A program made the position numbers and the translations under genes. Shown piece after piece: positions 12,045 through 23,910 of a DNA stretch of 64,000 bases. Under the pieces are notes generated by a model. The model made no database searches, had not been told where the DNA came from, and saw nothing but the letters and a program-made list of their open reading frames with translations. Every line of letters starts with the position of its first letter. Position 1 is the stretch's first letter. The DNA is from Hyalella azteca (lineage: Eukaryota; Arthropoda; Malacostraca; Amphipoda; Hyalellidae): NCBI RefSeq assembly GCF_000764305.2, contig NW_025935717.1, positions 248,001-312,000 on the forward strand, written 5' to 3'.

Positions 12045-13314
12045 CCATCAACTCAGGACGGTTTTGAGGGTTTTTTGTTAATAACTTCTTACCATGAAAC
12101 ATTTCATACACAAGTTTAGGCTCATTTTATAACTCTTTGCGAGGGCTATCGAATGGCATCTTCAAAAAAATTCCATATGCTATTCGTAAGGTGCCAGAAG
12201 CAAAAAAAGAGTGTGAAACACCTGCAATAAAACTTCATTTCAAAACGTTTGAAGCATGCAGACTGTACTCATCCATTACTAACAGTACTCTGAAGTCCTC
12301 CTCTTTCATTGTAGATGATGCAGAGGTAGAATAAATGACATTTTCAGTGATTTTTGCTCATTTTTTCTTTATTGATATGATATTACCATATACATTGATT
12401 ACCGTATTATTGATATGCAATTATCGTATTATTGATGTGATATTACCGTATCCATGAACATGCCATTGAGCATTTACAACAACCTTGTCCACTGCAAGCT
12501 TCATATCAGCAGCCTTATAGCATTTTTTCTGTATCTGTAAGCTTACAGGATAGCTTGTAATTTCACACTATTTTAATTAGGTTAAGTGAATTTACTACCT
12601 ATAAAAAAATCGTGAAAAACATACCTGAAACAGAAAGGATTGTTTTAGTGACAATCATCATATGTTTGGCAGAAATAAATCATAGTTTAGGTCTATTACT
12701 TTTCATTCTATGATGCCTGGTGCACAATTCAATAGTATATGACATTCTATGCACAATTTTGTGATGACCGATGATGCACTAATTTTTTGATAAGTGAAAT
12801 GTTTTTCGCCAAGCGAGGTAAATGTATTCAATATTCTTTGTTTTTAATCAATTTTTTTCTTAACTGGAGCCTTTGCTTACTGAGATTCTACTGTAAATGT
12901 GTTTTTGGGGGTGTCCTGAGTAGCCCCGCCATGCGGAAATGGCTGCCATTTTTTTTTTTGGATTGAGGTATGTAAATTCTGCAAATACCGTTTTCAAGCC
13001 AACACCTGGGTGCAACTTTTATGTAAGTAAAATTTTTTAATATGGCAAATATTTTTTTTACTACAGACCTTAGCTGAAGTAACTTTTCAAAATAGCATTT
13101 TTCACCATTTTTTCAGTAATTATTCAAAGCTAGTAAATGTAGTATTTTTCGACTTCCTTTATACTACATAGATAGGAAAAATGTTGACGTTTACGCCACT
13201 ATATTTAGTTTTGCAATATTCCAATTAGTTTTGATACAATAACAGTTTTATGCCGTGTCGGAGGACTGTCCCGAGTTACCCCGCCAGTCCTGAGTAGCCC
13301 CGGTTGACGGTACA
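12045..13314. mobile_element. Repeat element B, copy 1
   Basis: This abuts the right end of element A. It shares long stretches with 61740-62772 and with 63751-64000, partly in direct and partly in inverted orientation; for example, 'aagccaacacctgggtgcaa' appears here and inverted near 62467-62487. The outer ends 'gtaccatcaac' and 'gttgacggtac' are inverted to one another. A short open frame at 12137-12334 lies inside it and is not supported as a gene. Confidence 0.7.
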
Positions 13315-16300
13315 TAAAATTGATTAAAAAGATTGCATAAGGAATTAAATCTTACCTTAGAAGAAAAATGTAGGTCTGGCCCAAGTCTTTGGAGATGTAG
13401 CAATACTAGCAAGAATGAGGTACAGTGAAAATTAAGAAAGAATTGAAGAAATTTGAAAATTTAAAAATACATCAAGCCTTTTCAAGGTCATTCAATTTTT
13501 TCTGATTATAACTGTGCTTTCTGTTTATTAATAAAGTGGTAAGGGTAACTGGTAAGGTCATGTGAATTACATCTTAAAACACAGATTTTAAAGGTTTTAC
13601 TTTAATTAAAAATTTCATTTGAAGAAAGTATAGTATATTAACAAAGAGCAATTTATCAAACCCACTCAACTTTTTCTTTAGTCAGAATTTACTCAGAAAT
13701 ACCAAATGGAAATATTGGACAGATTTCCCCAGAAATCACAGGCAAAAAAGATCATTTCACAGGTGATTTAAGAATATCACTCATGGGCAAACTGCTATGT
13801 TCTTTAAAGATTAAATGAACAAAAGAAATTGGGAAAGTGCCATACTGCCATAGGAATGGGTGAAATTTTTAGCACACATGACACAGGCATTCCTATCTCA
13901 TTCACAAATGGCTTCTGGGTTCTGGCTTCTGGCTTTTCCTTTTGGGTCAGAAAACACAGTCCAAAAAATTAGATATGCACTTTTTGGCACTGGATTATTC
14001 CTCTATGCCTATGCCCTACGGCTCACTCATTTAGTCACTATATTTTGAAATAAATTTAGAATGAAATATCAACAATAAATTGCTGATAAGCAGATACAAG
14101 ATAAAATAGGGCCAATACCAATTAAAGTTCTTATGACTGAACTCAACTGATCTAGTGAAAGTGATGCCATTAATTATATTTTTTTCATATATTTTCAAAA
14201 TATTCAATTTTATAATTCATTTATGGTCTCATGTTTCTGAGTCATGACAATTGACAAGCAAGAGCCATGATAGAGAGCAGGTAGCTTGAGGGAAGTGAGG
14301 CTGACTGCAGCGACTGGCTTAGGGCTAGGCTAGCAGGGCTAGCTAAGGCCTGACTCATGATGACAGGCAATCAGGCATTGCAGTTGCACTGGTTAGAAAT
14401 TAAGTAATCACACGGTGACATAATCACATATCTGTCAATACCACAATGCACACTTTTGCACAGTGACGGTCTACACAAGAATGAAGAAATCACAGAAAAA
14501 TCAGGAACTGGCAACATGGGTGATGCCGTGATGGCTGATGGGGTCTGGGAGTCTGAGACACAGTGGCAAACTTTCAAGGTAAAACTGAGAAAGGTTTGAT
14601 AATTAATATGACCCGTAGTCGTACATACATTAGATACATACAACTTTAACATGACAACAACCAAAAATGATATTACTGCTAATTTGATAGAAATTGTAGA
14701 TGGATCATTAGGTCAGTTTACCGTCAGTATACTCAGTAGCCCCTGACCCAATAGGAATTCAGAGAGCCATTATAAATTCTTCATTTCTCGTACTAAATGA
14801 GTAGAAAGTTTTGTAATCATTACTCCCAAACCATTTTATATACTGTAAAATTGGTATTTTTTAAATATCAAAATTCTCACTCATTTCAGCAAGTTCGACT
14901 CCAAGTTGTCCATCCAGTGTCACATTACACGAGCGCTATCTGCACAACCAACACTATCAACTCAACTTACATGACTGTAGAGAGCAGGTGACCCATGCCC
15001 GGTTTGACACTGCTTCCAATGTAGCTACCAGACGTATGAATCTGACATATTACTCTGTTAGACGAGTACAATCATGAGTACAATACTGTATTTCTAACTA
15101 ATCCCAAAACATAATATATATTTAAACATGAATTCTAGTTTAAATCTTGAAATTCGGCAAATTTTATTGGGAATCACATTCGTTTTATCAAAGTTGTTTA
15201 GCAGCAATAGGTACTGCCAATACATCTAAATCAACAATTTTATTCCTATGACAATAGCGTCAATAGGGTATTACGTATTACCATTCAATCAAATAATGGT
15301 AAACGGTGATGAACAGTAGAATGCAAGTTCACTTAGAATCTTTTGCTTTAACAGAACATTCCCGCTGATTTGCCTAAGTAACATCAATAACCTGGTATCT
15401 TGAATGGACTTTTGTCCAGCTGATCTCTTCAAAACTGACCTTTTACCTAAATAGCTACCATACTTTTACAGGTCCATAAGGTAGAAGGCAATTCATTTAT
15501 GAACAAATACATCAGCATAATATCGTAATATAAATTGAAATTTACTCCTACTTTCTTCTATTGGTGGAATAGGGAGAACCGCGGCACCAGTTCTTTGAAT
15601 TTTATATCGCTGTTTCTGAGTAGTTGGTTCTTTTTGCTTTTCATTTGTTACTTTGTTCGCTGATAATCATCTTCATAGGCTACGTCTTGATGCATTGTTT
15701 TAAGTTTTTCAACTCCACAGTGAAAGACGTGTATTTAATCTCGAGGGAAAGCAGCGCCCACCACAGAAAAAATTCTGGCACCTTTCCTCAGGGCTTGGGT
15801 ACGGAGAGTGCACATATTTTTATCTTCGTTATACAATTGAAAGGATACGTAAGATCGGTACACGTTATTGGCCTCGTCTAAGTGCATCTCGCCAAGAGTC
15901 TTTGGACGATGGTATATGCAAATGCACGATAGTATATAAACGATGGTATATGAACGATAGTATATGGATGCGGCCCATATAATATAAACAATATCCACAC
16001 ATACAGCGGCATTTTCGAAGACTCGCGAGATTTTTTTATTCGCAGAGTAGCGATGCCGGGTAAAATGATTTTTTCCGTTTAGCCTATTAATAACGTTACC
16101 ATACGTGATATATAAAAATGAATGAATTAGGAATCTTGCAAAAATAAAAACTTCAATTCTTACGAACAAGTTGCCATAAGTATGCCTGCATGTTGATCAC
16201 ACTAGAATATATCTCTGGTAACATTCAAGAACTAGACAGGAAAAAAAGTGATATTTAATATAGAGAAGGACCCTCGAAGCAGATTACTCAATGCACGATA

Positions 16301-16734
16301 GGAAAATAATCAGTCTGTGATAACGACATCTGTATTGATACCACACAGGCTCTACTGACGAACAATAAACAATATTGTACGTTTCTCTACGAGCAACACG
16401 TTTTCTTACCTTTAAATTCCCAATGGCAATTATACAGGAAAATAAAAATTACAAGTTCATACAACTGAGGAATTTATAAAGTTTCAACTTTCCACGTCGA
16501 CATGATTCGATAGATTACTGCGACTGCATCATAATATGAAAAATGCTGGATTAGAATACTACAGCTCAATAGTCCACAACAGTAGTTTTCCATAATTAGT
16601 TCCATAATTATTCGATAACTTCAGAAGTGGGATTTTTGAGCATTAAGGGGCATTAATTTTATGCATGAGTGTCATTTATGAGCATATGGGTCTTTCATTT
16701 GAGTATGATTGTCATTTTCGATTTAAAGTATAAT
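13315..16734. other. Non-coding stretch downstream of CUTC
   Basis: No exon, RNA gene or clear array was recognised. The longer open frames (14371-14664 minus, 15735-16169 minus) lack domain signatures and sensible codon content. The 3' UTR of CUTC should begin below 16735. Confidence 0.5.
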
Positions 16735-16843
16735 TTATTGAATATTATTCATTATAGAAACGATTTTCTTCACTTCAGTTGCGTCGCACACCCATCGCGT
16801 GGTATCGTCGGTCGACCCCATGTTGACCGTCACGGAGGTTGAA
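16735..16843 (-). CDS. CUTC: CUTC exon 6 (terminal, stop at 16735)
   Basis: This encodes residues 206-240 and carries the last conserved CutC segment, S-S-T-S-V-T-V-N-M-G, followed by an amphipathic C-terminal helix (DATEVKKIVSIMNN). It matches the family pattern of NSSVAMG, then a D-V-T-K-V stretch. Two in-frame acceptors lie six bases apart: 'gcgcag' before 16843 and 'caaag' before 16849. The first is preferred because it is a CAG. The phase agrees with exon 5, which ends two bases into a codon. Confidence 0.8.
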
Positions 16844-16895
16844 CTGCGCCTTTGATGTACGAGTATATGTGGAATACGAGTGTTTAAAAATCGAC

Positions 16896-16965
16896 AGCTT
16901 ACTACATATTAATATATGTAGTAAGCTAATATAATATATGTAGTAAGCTAATATATATAAATAAA
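16896..16965. repeat. Short AT-rich direct repeat
   Basis: The motif 'atatgtagtaagctaat' is repeated within intron 5 of CUTC, and its first copy overlaps a small palindrome. Likely microsatellite-like. Confidence 0.6.
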
Positions 16966-17869
16966 ATGATCAAAGTATAATTAATAACAAAATTCTAACC
17001 ATGTCCTGGGAGTAATACGGTATGAGTGTTTATTGACATATTTCATACATACTGTGGAACGATATTGAACTTATATAAGTACTTTAATAGATTGATGAGC
17101 ATGATTCATTATTTTAGCTATAGTATAGATCACAAGCCAACTGTAATTTGTAATTTATACATAAATAACTGAGCAAATAGATTGTATTATGCTCGTATGT
17201 GTTCGAAAGTGTCGAAAAATCAATGGTATGAATGTATGAGAAGTGTGATTTCAATACGAAAGTATGAAAATCAATGGCAGCTGAGACAGTCGTTTTGCAA
17301 ACACTGCGCTGCCCTGATATTGCTGATTTTTTTCATTGCTGCTGGCCGGAATCTTGTATTTAAATTAAATTGTGTTCTTATAATTGAAATGCAAGATACC
17401 AATTCCAAGCTACACGTGCAGTACTATCAAAACCTGCTTCGGTAACATGAGGCCGATTGCACGCCTGTGATTAGTGGGTATAGCTTAGAAATCCATTAAT
17501 TTTTGGCTTGCAGAGTTAAGAACTAGTAACTATTATTGATAGTAGGATACAGGCCTTGTTTGCCAACTTCTAGCCAGGTTCAGACCAGCCAGATCTCTTT
17601 ATGAGAGAGGATTACTGTGACAAAGGATTCAAATTTGTCTGAGTTTAGAAATTTTGCACAAATTTTTTTGCTCCAATTAAGGTCTCTCGATGCATTTTAT
17701 GGTCTTCATAAAATATTATACAGAGCTCCAAAAAAGTGCTTGGAGATGCAGTATTTCAGTCATCAGCAGAGTGATTGAGGGCAGAAGATTGTTGGCCGAA
17801 TTAGCTCTTTCACAACACCTAGTAAAATGGCTCTGGATCTCACAATTCTTTAAGTGGAACATACGTTTG

Positions 17870-18115
17870 GCTAGATGCGACAATATAATCGATTCGATTA
17901 TTGCATACCGTTTGGCTAGATGCAATAATTTAATCGATTCGATTATCGCATACCGTAATAGAAACGATAATTTAATCGATTCGATTATTGAATACCGTAA
18001 TAGAAGCGATAATTTAATCGATTCGATTATCGCATACCTTACTAGATGCGATCATTTAATCGATTCGATTATTGCATATCGTTTGGCTAGATGGGATTGT
18101 TTAATCGATTAAATT
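17870..18115. repeat. Tandem repeat of about 42 bp, six copies, in CUTC intron 5
   Basis: Unit 'gataatttaatcgattcgat' plus 'tatcgcataccgtaatagaa' repeats with small length differences. It contains the palindrome ATCGATTCGAT. It lies 50 bases downstream of CUTC exon 5 in the direction of transcription. Confidence 0.88.
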
Positions 18116-18166
18116 ATTGGATGAGGTTTAAAGAATAAATTTTAGCTAAGAATGTAAAATATTCAC

Positions 18167-18263
18167 CTGCAAACGCGGGCTGACGCGTGAACCGACTGCA
18201 CGCCGGTGGAGGCTACGATCTCTGCTACGTTAGTAGACTTGATGCCAGCTCCAGCCATGATAC
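18167..18263 (-). CDS. CUTC: CUTC exon 5
   Basis: This encodes residues 173-205, including G-I-M-A-G-A-G-I and H-A-S-A-R-V, the CutC 'GGGI...SAR' strand-helix-strand near the barrel end. The donor 'ag|gtgaat' follows 18167. The acceptor region is tandemly duplicated: an identical-looking acceptor lies 61 bases upstream at 18324. Only the proximal acceptor at 18263 keeps the frame with exons 4 and 6. Confidence 0.9.
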
Positions 18264-18324
18264 CTGAGGACGGGAGGAAATGATGCTACGTTGGTAGACT
18301 TGATGCCAGCTCCAGCCATGATAC
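18264..18324 (-). repeat. 61 bp tandem copy of intron 4 3' end plus exon 5 start
   Basis: Read on the minus strand, the acceptor 'cag' plus the first 37 or so bases of exon 5 occur twice: here and in the real exon. The copies differ by about one base in the exon part. Use of this distal acceptor would shift the frame, since 61 is not a multiple of three. Confidence 0.92.
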
Positions 18325-18839
18325 CTGCGGACGGAAATGATAGAAATTGTGTCCACAACTTGGTTGCATATAAGCCGTCACTTCACTTCCGTTTATGAAT
18401 TTTGGAAAATATTTACAATTCATGAGTGGTAATGCGCAATATTAATGTGCAAGTGTCAGAAAAATAGTGACAACTGAGTGAAGTTTTGTACGTAGAGCTT
18501 GTTAATAACTTGGTTTATCCTAACATATCTTGCAATTCATGGGCCTGGAGAGCAGTTATACGGTTATAATTAATCGTCCTAACAATGGTCCTTGGTAAAA
18601 ACATGGTTATCTGAAATTTATTATATAAAATGCAGAAATTTTTGTATCAATGATGCGCAAATAATGAGACTAGATTTGTGCACTTCATCGCCGTACCAGT
18701 ATGAATAAATGTTCAAGTTAATAATATATATTAATAAATTATTAATATGTAATATTTACAATTTCTAGCCCTCAGCTGATCAAACGGGTACTTAAATGTT
18801 AACTCACTGGACCAATCCTTTACAACAAACATCTACTTC

Positions 18840-19135
18840 ATCTATAAATCAACAATCAATCATTACCAATACCCACCTATGAATCAGCAATCAATCATCA
18901 CTAATACCCACCTAGGAATCGTCAATCAACCATTACTAACAGTCTAATACCCACCTATGAATCATCAATCAATCATCACTAATACCCACCTATGAATCAT
19001 CAATCAACCATTACTAATACCCACCTATGAATCATCAGTCAATCATCACTAATACCCACCTATGAATCATCAATCAACCATTACTAATACGTAATACCCA
19101 CCTATGAATCAGCAATCAATCAATGCTAATGCTGT
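18840..19135. repeat. Tandem repeat of about 36 bp, about eight copies, in CUTC intron 4
   Basis: Unit 'aatacccacctatgaatcat' plus 'caatcaaccattact' repeats with minor variation. On the transcribed strand each copy holds 'catag|gtgggt', which resembles a splice donor. Confidence 0.9.
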
Positions 19136-19307
19136 AACTAATACCTGCGGAACAGCGAACCATGCAGTCGCAGTAATCTATCTAGTCATGTCGACGTGTA
19201 AAGCTGAAACTTCATTCATTTTTGTAGCCAAGATTCTTTGATTGTATTTAGAATATATAATTTGACAGGCATTACTCACTTATCATTAATCATAAAGAAG
19301 ATATTAC

Positions 19308-19381
19308 CTATTCTGCCGTCCGCTGCCTGGACGAGTGCCTTGATGGTTGCAGCACCGCGCAAGGCTGTTGACTCACAGCCG
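19308..19381 (-). CDS. CUTC: CUTC exon 4
   Basis: This encodes residues 148-172: S-G-C-E-S-T-A-L and K-A-L-V-Q-A-A-D-G-R-I. It corresponds to the family's 'TSGCDSSALEG...' and 'GRIVVMPGGG' approach. Acceptor 'atcag' and donor 'g|gtaata' give phases that join exons 3 and 5. Confidence 0.9.
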
Positions 19382-19612
19382 CTGATAAGAGATTATATTT
19401 AAAACTCAAATTAGGATTAATTAATTATTAACACTACATTAGAGTCAAAGAACGCACAAGAAAATAATTAACATTTGCTCAACGCGCTGTGGCCAACAAT
19501 AATCAAAATGTTCTCGAATAATGGAAGCAATCTTGAATGTGTATGAGAAGTAACGATATTCAACGCCCTTAATTATGATTCTTTTTTAATTATAATTCTT
19601 TTCATCGCATTT

Positions 19613-19720
19613 AATTATAATTCCGGTTGTCCGACGAGAAAGTCATATTTTTTATTGCTGACAATATTTATAATTCCGGTTGTCCGACGAGAAAGTCATA
19701 TTTTTTATTGCTGACAATAT
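19613..19720. repeat. 53 bp direct duplication in CUTC intron 3
   Basis: The stretch from 'ataattccggttgtccgacg' to 'tttattgctgacaatat' is present twice in a row with no visible mismatch, indicating a very recent duplication. Confidence 0.93.
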
Positions 19721-19863
19721 ATCGATCAAAGTTTTAAAATCTGTCCTTCTGATGGCACTATTTTTTACAGAGAATAAGAACTCGGTGTACACACATTAAT
19801 AAATCACCCTCTTGGCAACATTTGTGAGAGGACAGCTAAGAAATTGATACAGTTCAAACTGAC

Positions 19864-19973
19864 CTCGTAAGAACCCTGCTGTAGCCGAGAGCTATGATCT
19901 TCTCCAGCTGCTGCACGGGATCGCTTAGCAGATCAAATGCCCTGTGAAACGTACACGGGAGAGCGCCGGCCAC
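19864..19973 (-). CDS. CUTC: CUTC exon 3
   Basis: This encodes residues 112-148 with the family signature T-F-H-R-A-F-D (residues 119-125) and L-G-Y-S-R-V-L-T-S. Acceptor 'atacag' precedes 19973. Donor 'ag|gtcagt' follows 19864 and leaves phase 2. Confidence 0.92.
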
Positions 19974-20049
19974 CTGTATGGGATGTTCGACATTGATGCA
20001 TCAATTAATAGCGGCGTCAGCGGTGAAAAGGCCGTTAGACCTGTCGCCG

Positions 20050-20262
20050 ATTCATAACATCGCGGAACATTCACAAATTGTTGCGGGTCTCGGCCACGCA
20101 ACTCACTGTTCCAATTTTACGTTGCTTGACCGCCCGCCCTCCTCGACGATTTTTACAAGAATTGTCGCACCGAGCTGGGATCGAACCCGCACCTCACTGC
20201 TCCAATCCTGGTATTCTGAACCACTGAGCTTTTCTGCTATACTAGATGACGTTGATCGTGCA
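20050..20262 (-). repeat. tRNA-derived SINE-like sequence in CUTC intron 2
   Basis: On the minus strand an A-box-like 'aagctcagtggttcag' is followed about 35 bases later by a B box 'gggttcgatcccag'. This is the spacing of an internal RNA polymerase III promoter. The head cannot be folded into a clean tRNA by eye, and the downstream part partly repeats the motif 'ggaacagtgagttgcgtgg', so a SINE or tRNA pseudogene is more likely than a working tRNA. Confidence 0.6.
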
Positions 20263-20644
20263 TGACGTGTCTATCACTCAAGACTTGTCCTTATTTGCAA
20301 TTGTGTTGTCTTCTAGAAATTGTTTTTATTATCGAATAACTGTTGTGTTATAATTCACAAATATTCCGCAACAGTACGCGACTTGAAGCTAACTCCGTTC
20401 CTCCGCGTAGAATCACTACGCACCTTTTCCTTCAACATTATTTTCCTCGAAATATTATGGTGAAGCCAACATCTTGCTTCTAACTGGTCAACGTCTAACT
20501 TTATACTAGATGGCTTTATTAGACTTTGAGCATATAAAATGTGTAGAGAGTCGTGTATCCATTATGTGCCCAATATTACACAAAAGGGCCCCGCCCACCT
20601 CCCTTACTAGTCCACCAGCATGATAACTGACTTCTCTCTTGCTC

Positions 20645-20850
20645 CAACAGATAGGGCATCACCCACCTTCTTTTCCGGTGGGTCAATACAGAGGGCACCA
20701 TCCACCTTTTTCAGGTGGGTTAATATAAAAGGCACCACTCACTTTCCTTTCCGGTGGGTCAACACAAGGACACCACCCTCCTTCTTTTCCGGTGGGTCAA
20801 CACAAAGGGTACCATCCACCTTCTTTTTCCTTTGTGTCAATAGAAAGGGC
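20645..20850. repeat. 38 bp minisatellite running into the CUTC exon 2 donor
   Basis: Five units spaced 37-40 bp carry 'ccggtgggtcaacacaaagg' plus 'gcaccatccaccttctttt'. The last unit merges with 'gtgtcaatagaaagggcaac' and the donor 'actcaccgctttc' of CUTC exon 2. The array therefore appears to have grown from the exon-intron junction; some units still contain a GTGAGT or GTGGGT on the transcribed strand. Confidence 0.85.
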
Positions 20851-20859
20851 AACACTCAC

Positions 20860-21031
20860 CGCTTTCATTCGCCGACACAGGTCCTCGTCCAGAGACCCGT
20901 CACTCCGTAGGGCACCAAATACCAGACCATCAGCCCCCGCCCTAACGAGATCTTCAGCCTCGTGTAGTAACAGCTCAGCCTCGGTGTCGCTATAGACCAT
21001 GTCACCGCCGCGACAACGCACCATGCAAAAA
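20860..21031 (-). CDS. CUTC: CUTC exon 2
   Basis: This encodes residues 54-111, including M-V-R-C-R-G-G-D-M-V-Y-S-D and G-A-D-G-L-V-F-G-A-L. These are the two most conserved CutC blocks (family form: 'IRPRGGDFLYS' and 'GADGLVFG'). The acceptor 'ccag' precedes 21031. The donor is 'gcg|gtgagt' after 20860. Confidence 0.94.
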
Positions 21032-21523
21032 CTGGCCAAAGCCAAAATATGCAAGAAGTCAATAAAAAGAAATTTTCACATAGAATCTGTCTGTTAATGA
21101 AAAGACACATTAAAAACCCAAAAGTTCTTTATGATAAATTTTTCTGCTGATTTTCCCAATTAAGCGTCGATGAGGAATTTACATCGTTAATAAATGAAAG
21201 ACAGATCTAGAGAGCACGATATAGAGATTTCATAGTAATAACCCTTAACTCTTTGATTTATTAAGATTATTTCAATTCAAATAGCTAGGCTTCAACAATT
21301 GATGTTAGCCGTCTTCGGACAATTATTATTAGTAATCTGACAATGCTCTACGTAAAATTTAGTAATCACTTGTAAAAAATGAACTAAATAAACATTATTG
21401 CATTCATAGAATATAACGGTGCCTAAAATGTAATAAAAAATCTACTAGGTTTCATTGACTTCAAATAAAGTTCATGCCCCATTAACCATAGATTTAACCA
21501 CAATATAAGGAGTAAAATCTCAC
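21032..21523. other. CUTC intron 1
   Basis: AT-rich intron with no repeat or RNA gene recognised. Confidence 0.7.
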
Positions 21524-21684
21524 ATGGGAACGGAGATAAGTTTCTTAGCAGCGACGAGGAAGGCAGGAGTTGGAGTTAGTCCTCCCTCCGCCAAAGAAGA
21601 ACACAACTCTATTCTGGAGCAGCCTCCTTCAGCCGCAGCTAAACACGACTCCAGGTTGTCCACACATATCTCCACATCAGCCAT
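21524..21684 (-). CDS. CUTC: CUTC exon 1, copper homeostasis protein CutC
   Basis: CUTC is a TIM-barrel cytosolic protein linked to copper homeostasis; the animal protein binds Cu(I), though its exact reaction is unsettled. Six exons (21684-21524, 21031-20860, 19973-19864, 19381-19308, 18263-18167, 16843-16735) join in phase to give 240 aa, within the normal family length. This exon encodes residues 1-53: M-A-D-V-E-I-C-V-D and R-I-E-L-C-S-S-L-A-E-G-G-L-T-P, the family's first barrel strand and 'RIELCS..EGG' block. The start at 21684 has a good context (tcgATGG). Cys7 and Cys28 lie where family cysteines are expected. Introns carry many young repeats and two junction duplications. The gene is head to head with the kinase gene, about 3.9 kb away. 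Confidence 0.93.
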
Positions 21685-22789
21685 CGATGCTGCTATCAAA
21701 ACGGATTCCCGCCCGAATGTAAGTGCTAAAATTTCACTTTAAATTATGATCTTTGAAGCTAATTTCTGATGAAACTCGCAGAGATACTTTCTTACTGATG
21801 GAAGTGATATTATAAAATTACAGTGAAATTGTTCAATTTTAGAACGATAGCATGTGTAAATAGTACAGGAAAAAAAGTTTCACGACAAGCGTTTTTAAAC
21901 TAATAAATTTGAGATATTTTTATAAGCTTGATTAGAATGAGAAATAGTATCTAATAATTCCTCTCTAGCAAATGCATTTTTTTCTTAGATTATGTTATAT
22001 CTTATATTATATAATAACAACGTAGTATAAAATGAAGTTATCGTACGCAATTTGAATGTATATTTAAAATGAAACTGCGAGATTACGTTTGATCGGAACT
22101 GACAATGATCCGAATTCAGAAATTCGTTGCCATGGGAGACGAAAAGCTTGACAGAATGCGCGGTGTTTGACGTTCGTGAAACAATTTCTGTCAAATGCTC
22201 TTCCTCAATTACGTTCTAGTAGGAATGTTATTAGCTTTTTGGAAAATATATTGTTCAATTATCTATGTGTAAATTTAATCTGAAACTTCGGATTTCGTCA
22301 ATATTAGAAGTTTAGAACCCTTCTTTAAGTTTTAACATCGAAACAATTGACAAAAGGCCCAAAGGGCAAATTGCCAAAATGGCCTAGTTTCCATTTCTTA
22401 GTTTTGGTTCGAACCTGTTCGGCCTTGCTCGGGCTTGCTGCCTTGTCAATGTCAAGGTCACAAGGTGCGGATTGTGGAAGATGACCATCTATAAATAAGT
22501 TATAACTGCTTAAAATTTTGTGGCACCTAGGCTAAGCCACCTATGGCCGTGGCCCATGGGGGGGCGTGGGCTGTGAGCCTGAGAGTCTGTGACCTAGTTC
22601 ATTTATTTTGAATTAATTTGAATATAATATTTATATATTAAAAAATGTTTGGTTCAACTATTAAACTGCAAATTTCTATAAATAATAATTAATGAAATAT
22701 ATATAAAAAAAATTATGGGCAGCCTGGCATAGCTGCATAGGAGCACTGGATTGACTGGAAATGTAGTTCCTATTAAATTAGAAAGAACC
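21685..22789. other. Intergenic, upstream of CUTC
   Basis: The CUTC promoter should lie here, but no motif is decisive. No gene is supported. Confidence 0.5.
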
Positions 22790-23910
22790 TACCCTGGCTA
22801 CCCAGGGTGCAAGCAGTGTTGCCAACTCACTGAGTTGGCAACATCCTCTACTTGAACATATCTTGGGCAACATATCGTAGGCAACATATCTTGGCAATGC
22901 CAAGATATGAATTTTTAGCCCAAAGCGTTGCAAGCTACTTTCAAGATGCATCGCTGAGTAATTTTTAATAAGAAATGCTGCTAACAACTTTGATAGTACA
23001 TCCCTTACTCTCCATGCTATGATGCTACTGCGCAGAACGTGGGTGAATATCACAAGATCTTTGGCAACGCATCGGCAGCAAAATCTATGCCTTCTGAAGA
23101 TGAAGATCTTGCCAACACATTTGGATTGAAATTACTGCATATGACAAATAACCATGAAATTAATGGAAATCTGAAAGACTGCAAGCACACTCACACTCAG
23201 TAAGGTTTCCTGTCTGCGGGAAGAATCAGGATCAGGATGCAGTGAAGCTTGTCTGGATCAGTTGCATTAAACGTGGAAAACATCTACCTTTAGGTCTGCA
23301 ACTAGAACTTTCCTGCCATTTCCGAAACCGCGAGATTTCTGTCAGATGAATTACCTCCTGCCTATTTGTTAACAAAAAGGCACAATCAGGCTGCAAGATT
23401 CCAATTGTATTAAAATTTTGTCACGTTAGAGCCACAAGATTTCATAAACAAGTAGAAAAATTCCAATCCTGAGTTGCGTTCTGTGTAAGTGTTGCGGTGC
23501 GTGAATAGTAAAGGATATACTATCAAAGTTGCTTGCAGCACTTTCTTATTAAAAATTACCCTGCAACGGAAAAATGGCCAGCGATGCTTTGGGCTAAAAA
23601 ACCATATCTTGGCAGTTGTTGACGCTGCTTGCACTCTCTGCACGGATGCACCCTGGTCTCCATGCACTGCAACACTTACTCATCACAACTGATTTTCAGA
23701 CAAGCTTCACTGCATCCTAATCCATCCAATACACCTGAAACCTTACTGTGTGCACTTGCAATCTTTCAGATTTGCAATAGTTTTTAAAATGCAATAATTT
23801 CAATCCAAATGTGTGGCAAGATCTTCTGAAGGCATAAATTTTGCTGCTGATGCATTGCCAAAGATCTTTTTATATTCACCCACTTTCTGCCCTGGGAACC
23901 TACTTGAAGC
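22790..23910. mobile_element. Fold-back repeat element
   Basis: The two halves are inverted relatives. Left 'gatctttggcaacgcatcgg' pairs with right 'gcattgccaaagatc', left 'atgcagtgaagcttgtc' pairs with right 'gacaagcttcactgcat', and the ends are 'ctacccaggg' and 'ccctgggaacctac'. Inside each arm a second inverted block appears ('tttttagcccaaagcg' against 'gctttgggctaaaaa'). No transposase frame is seen. It is a MITE-like element with moderately diverged arms. Confidence 0.75.

Noticed and set aside
14971..15024. Candidate last CUTC exon with a good donor
   Set aside because: The exon at 16735-16843 fits the CutC C-terminus much better and ends in a stop codon. This one has weak similarity and no continuation.
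15735..16169. 144-residue minus-strand open frame downstream of CUTC
   Set aside because: Its residue make-up is typical of AT-rich non-coding DNA, no domain is recognisable, and it does not join CUTC in phase.
18840..19135. CRISPR-like array
   Set aside because: Units are contiguous with no unique spacers, and the context is a eukaryotic intron. It is an ordinary minisatellite.
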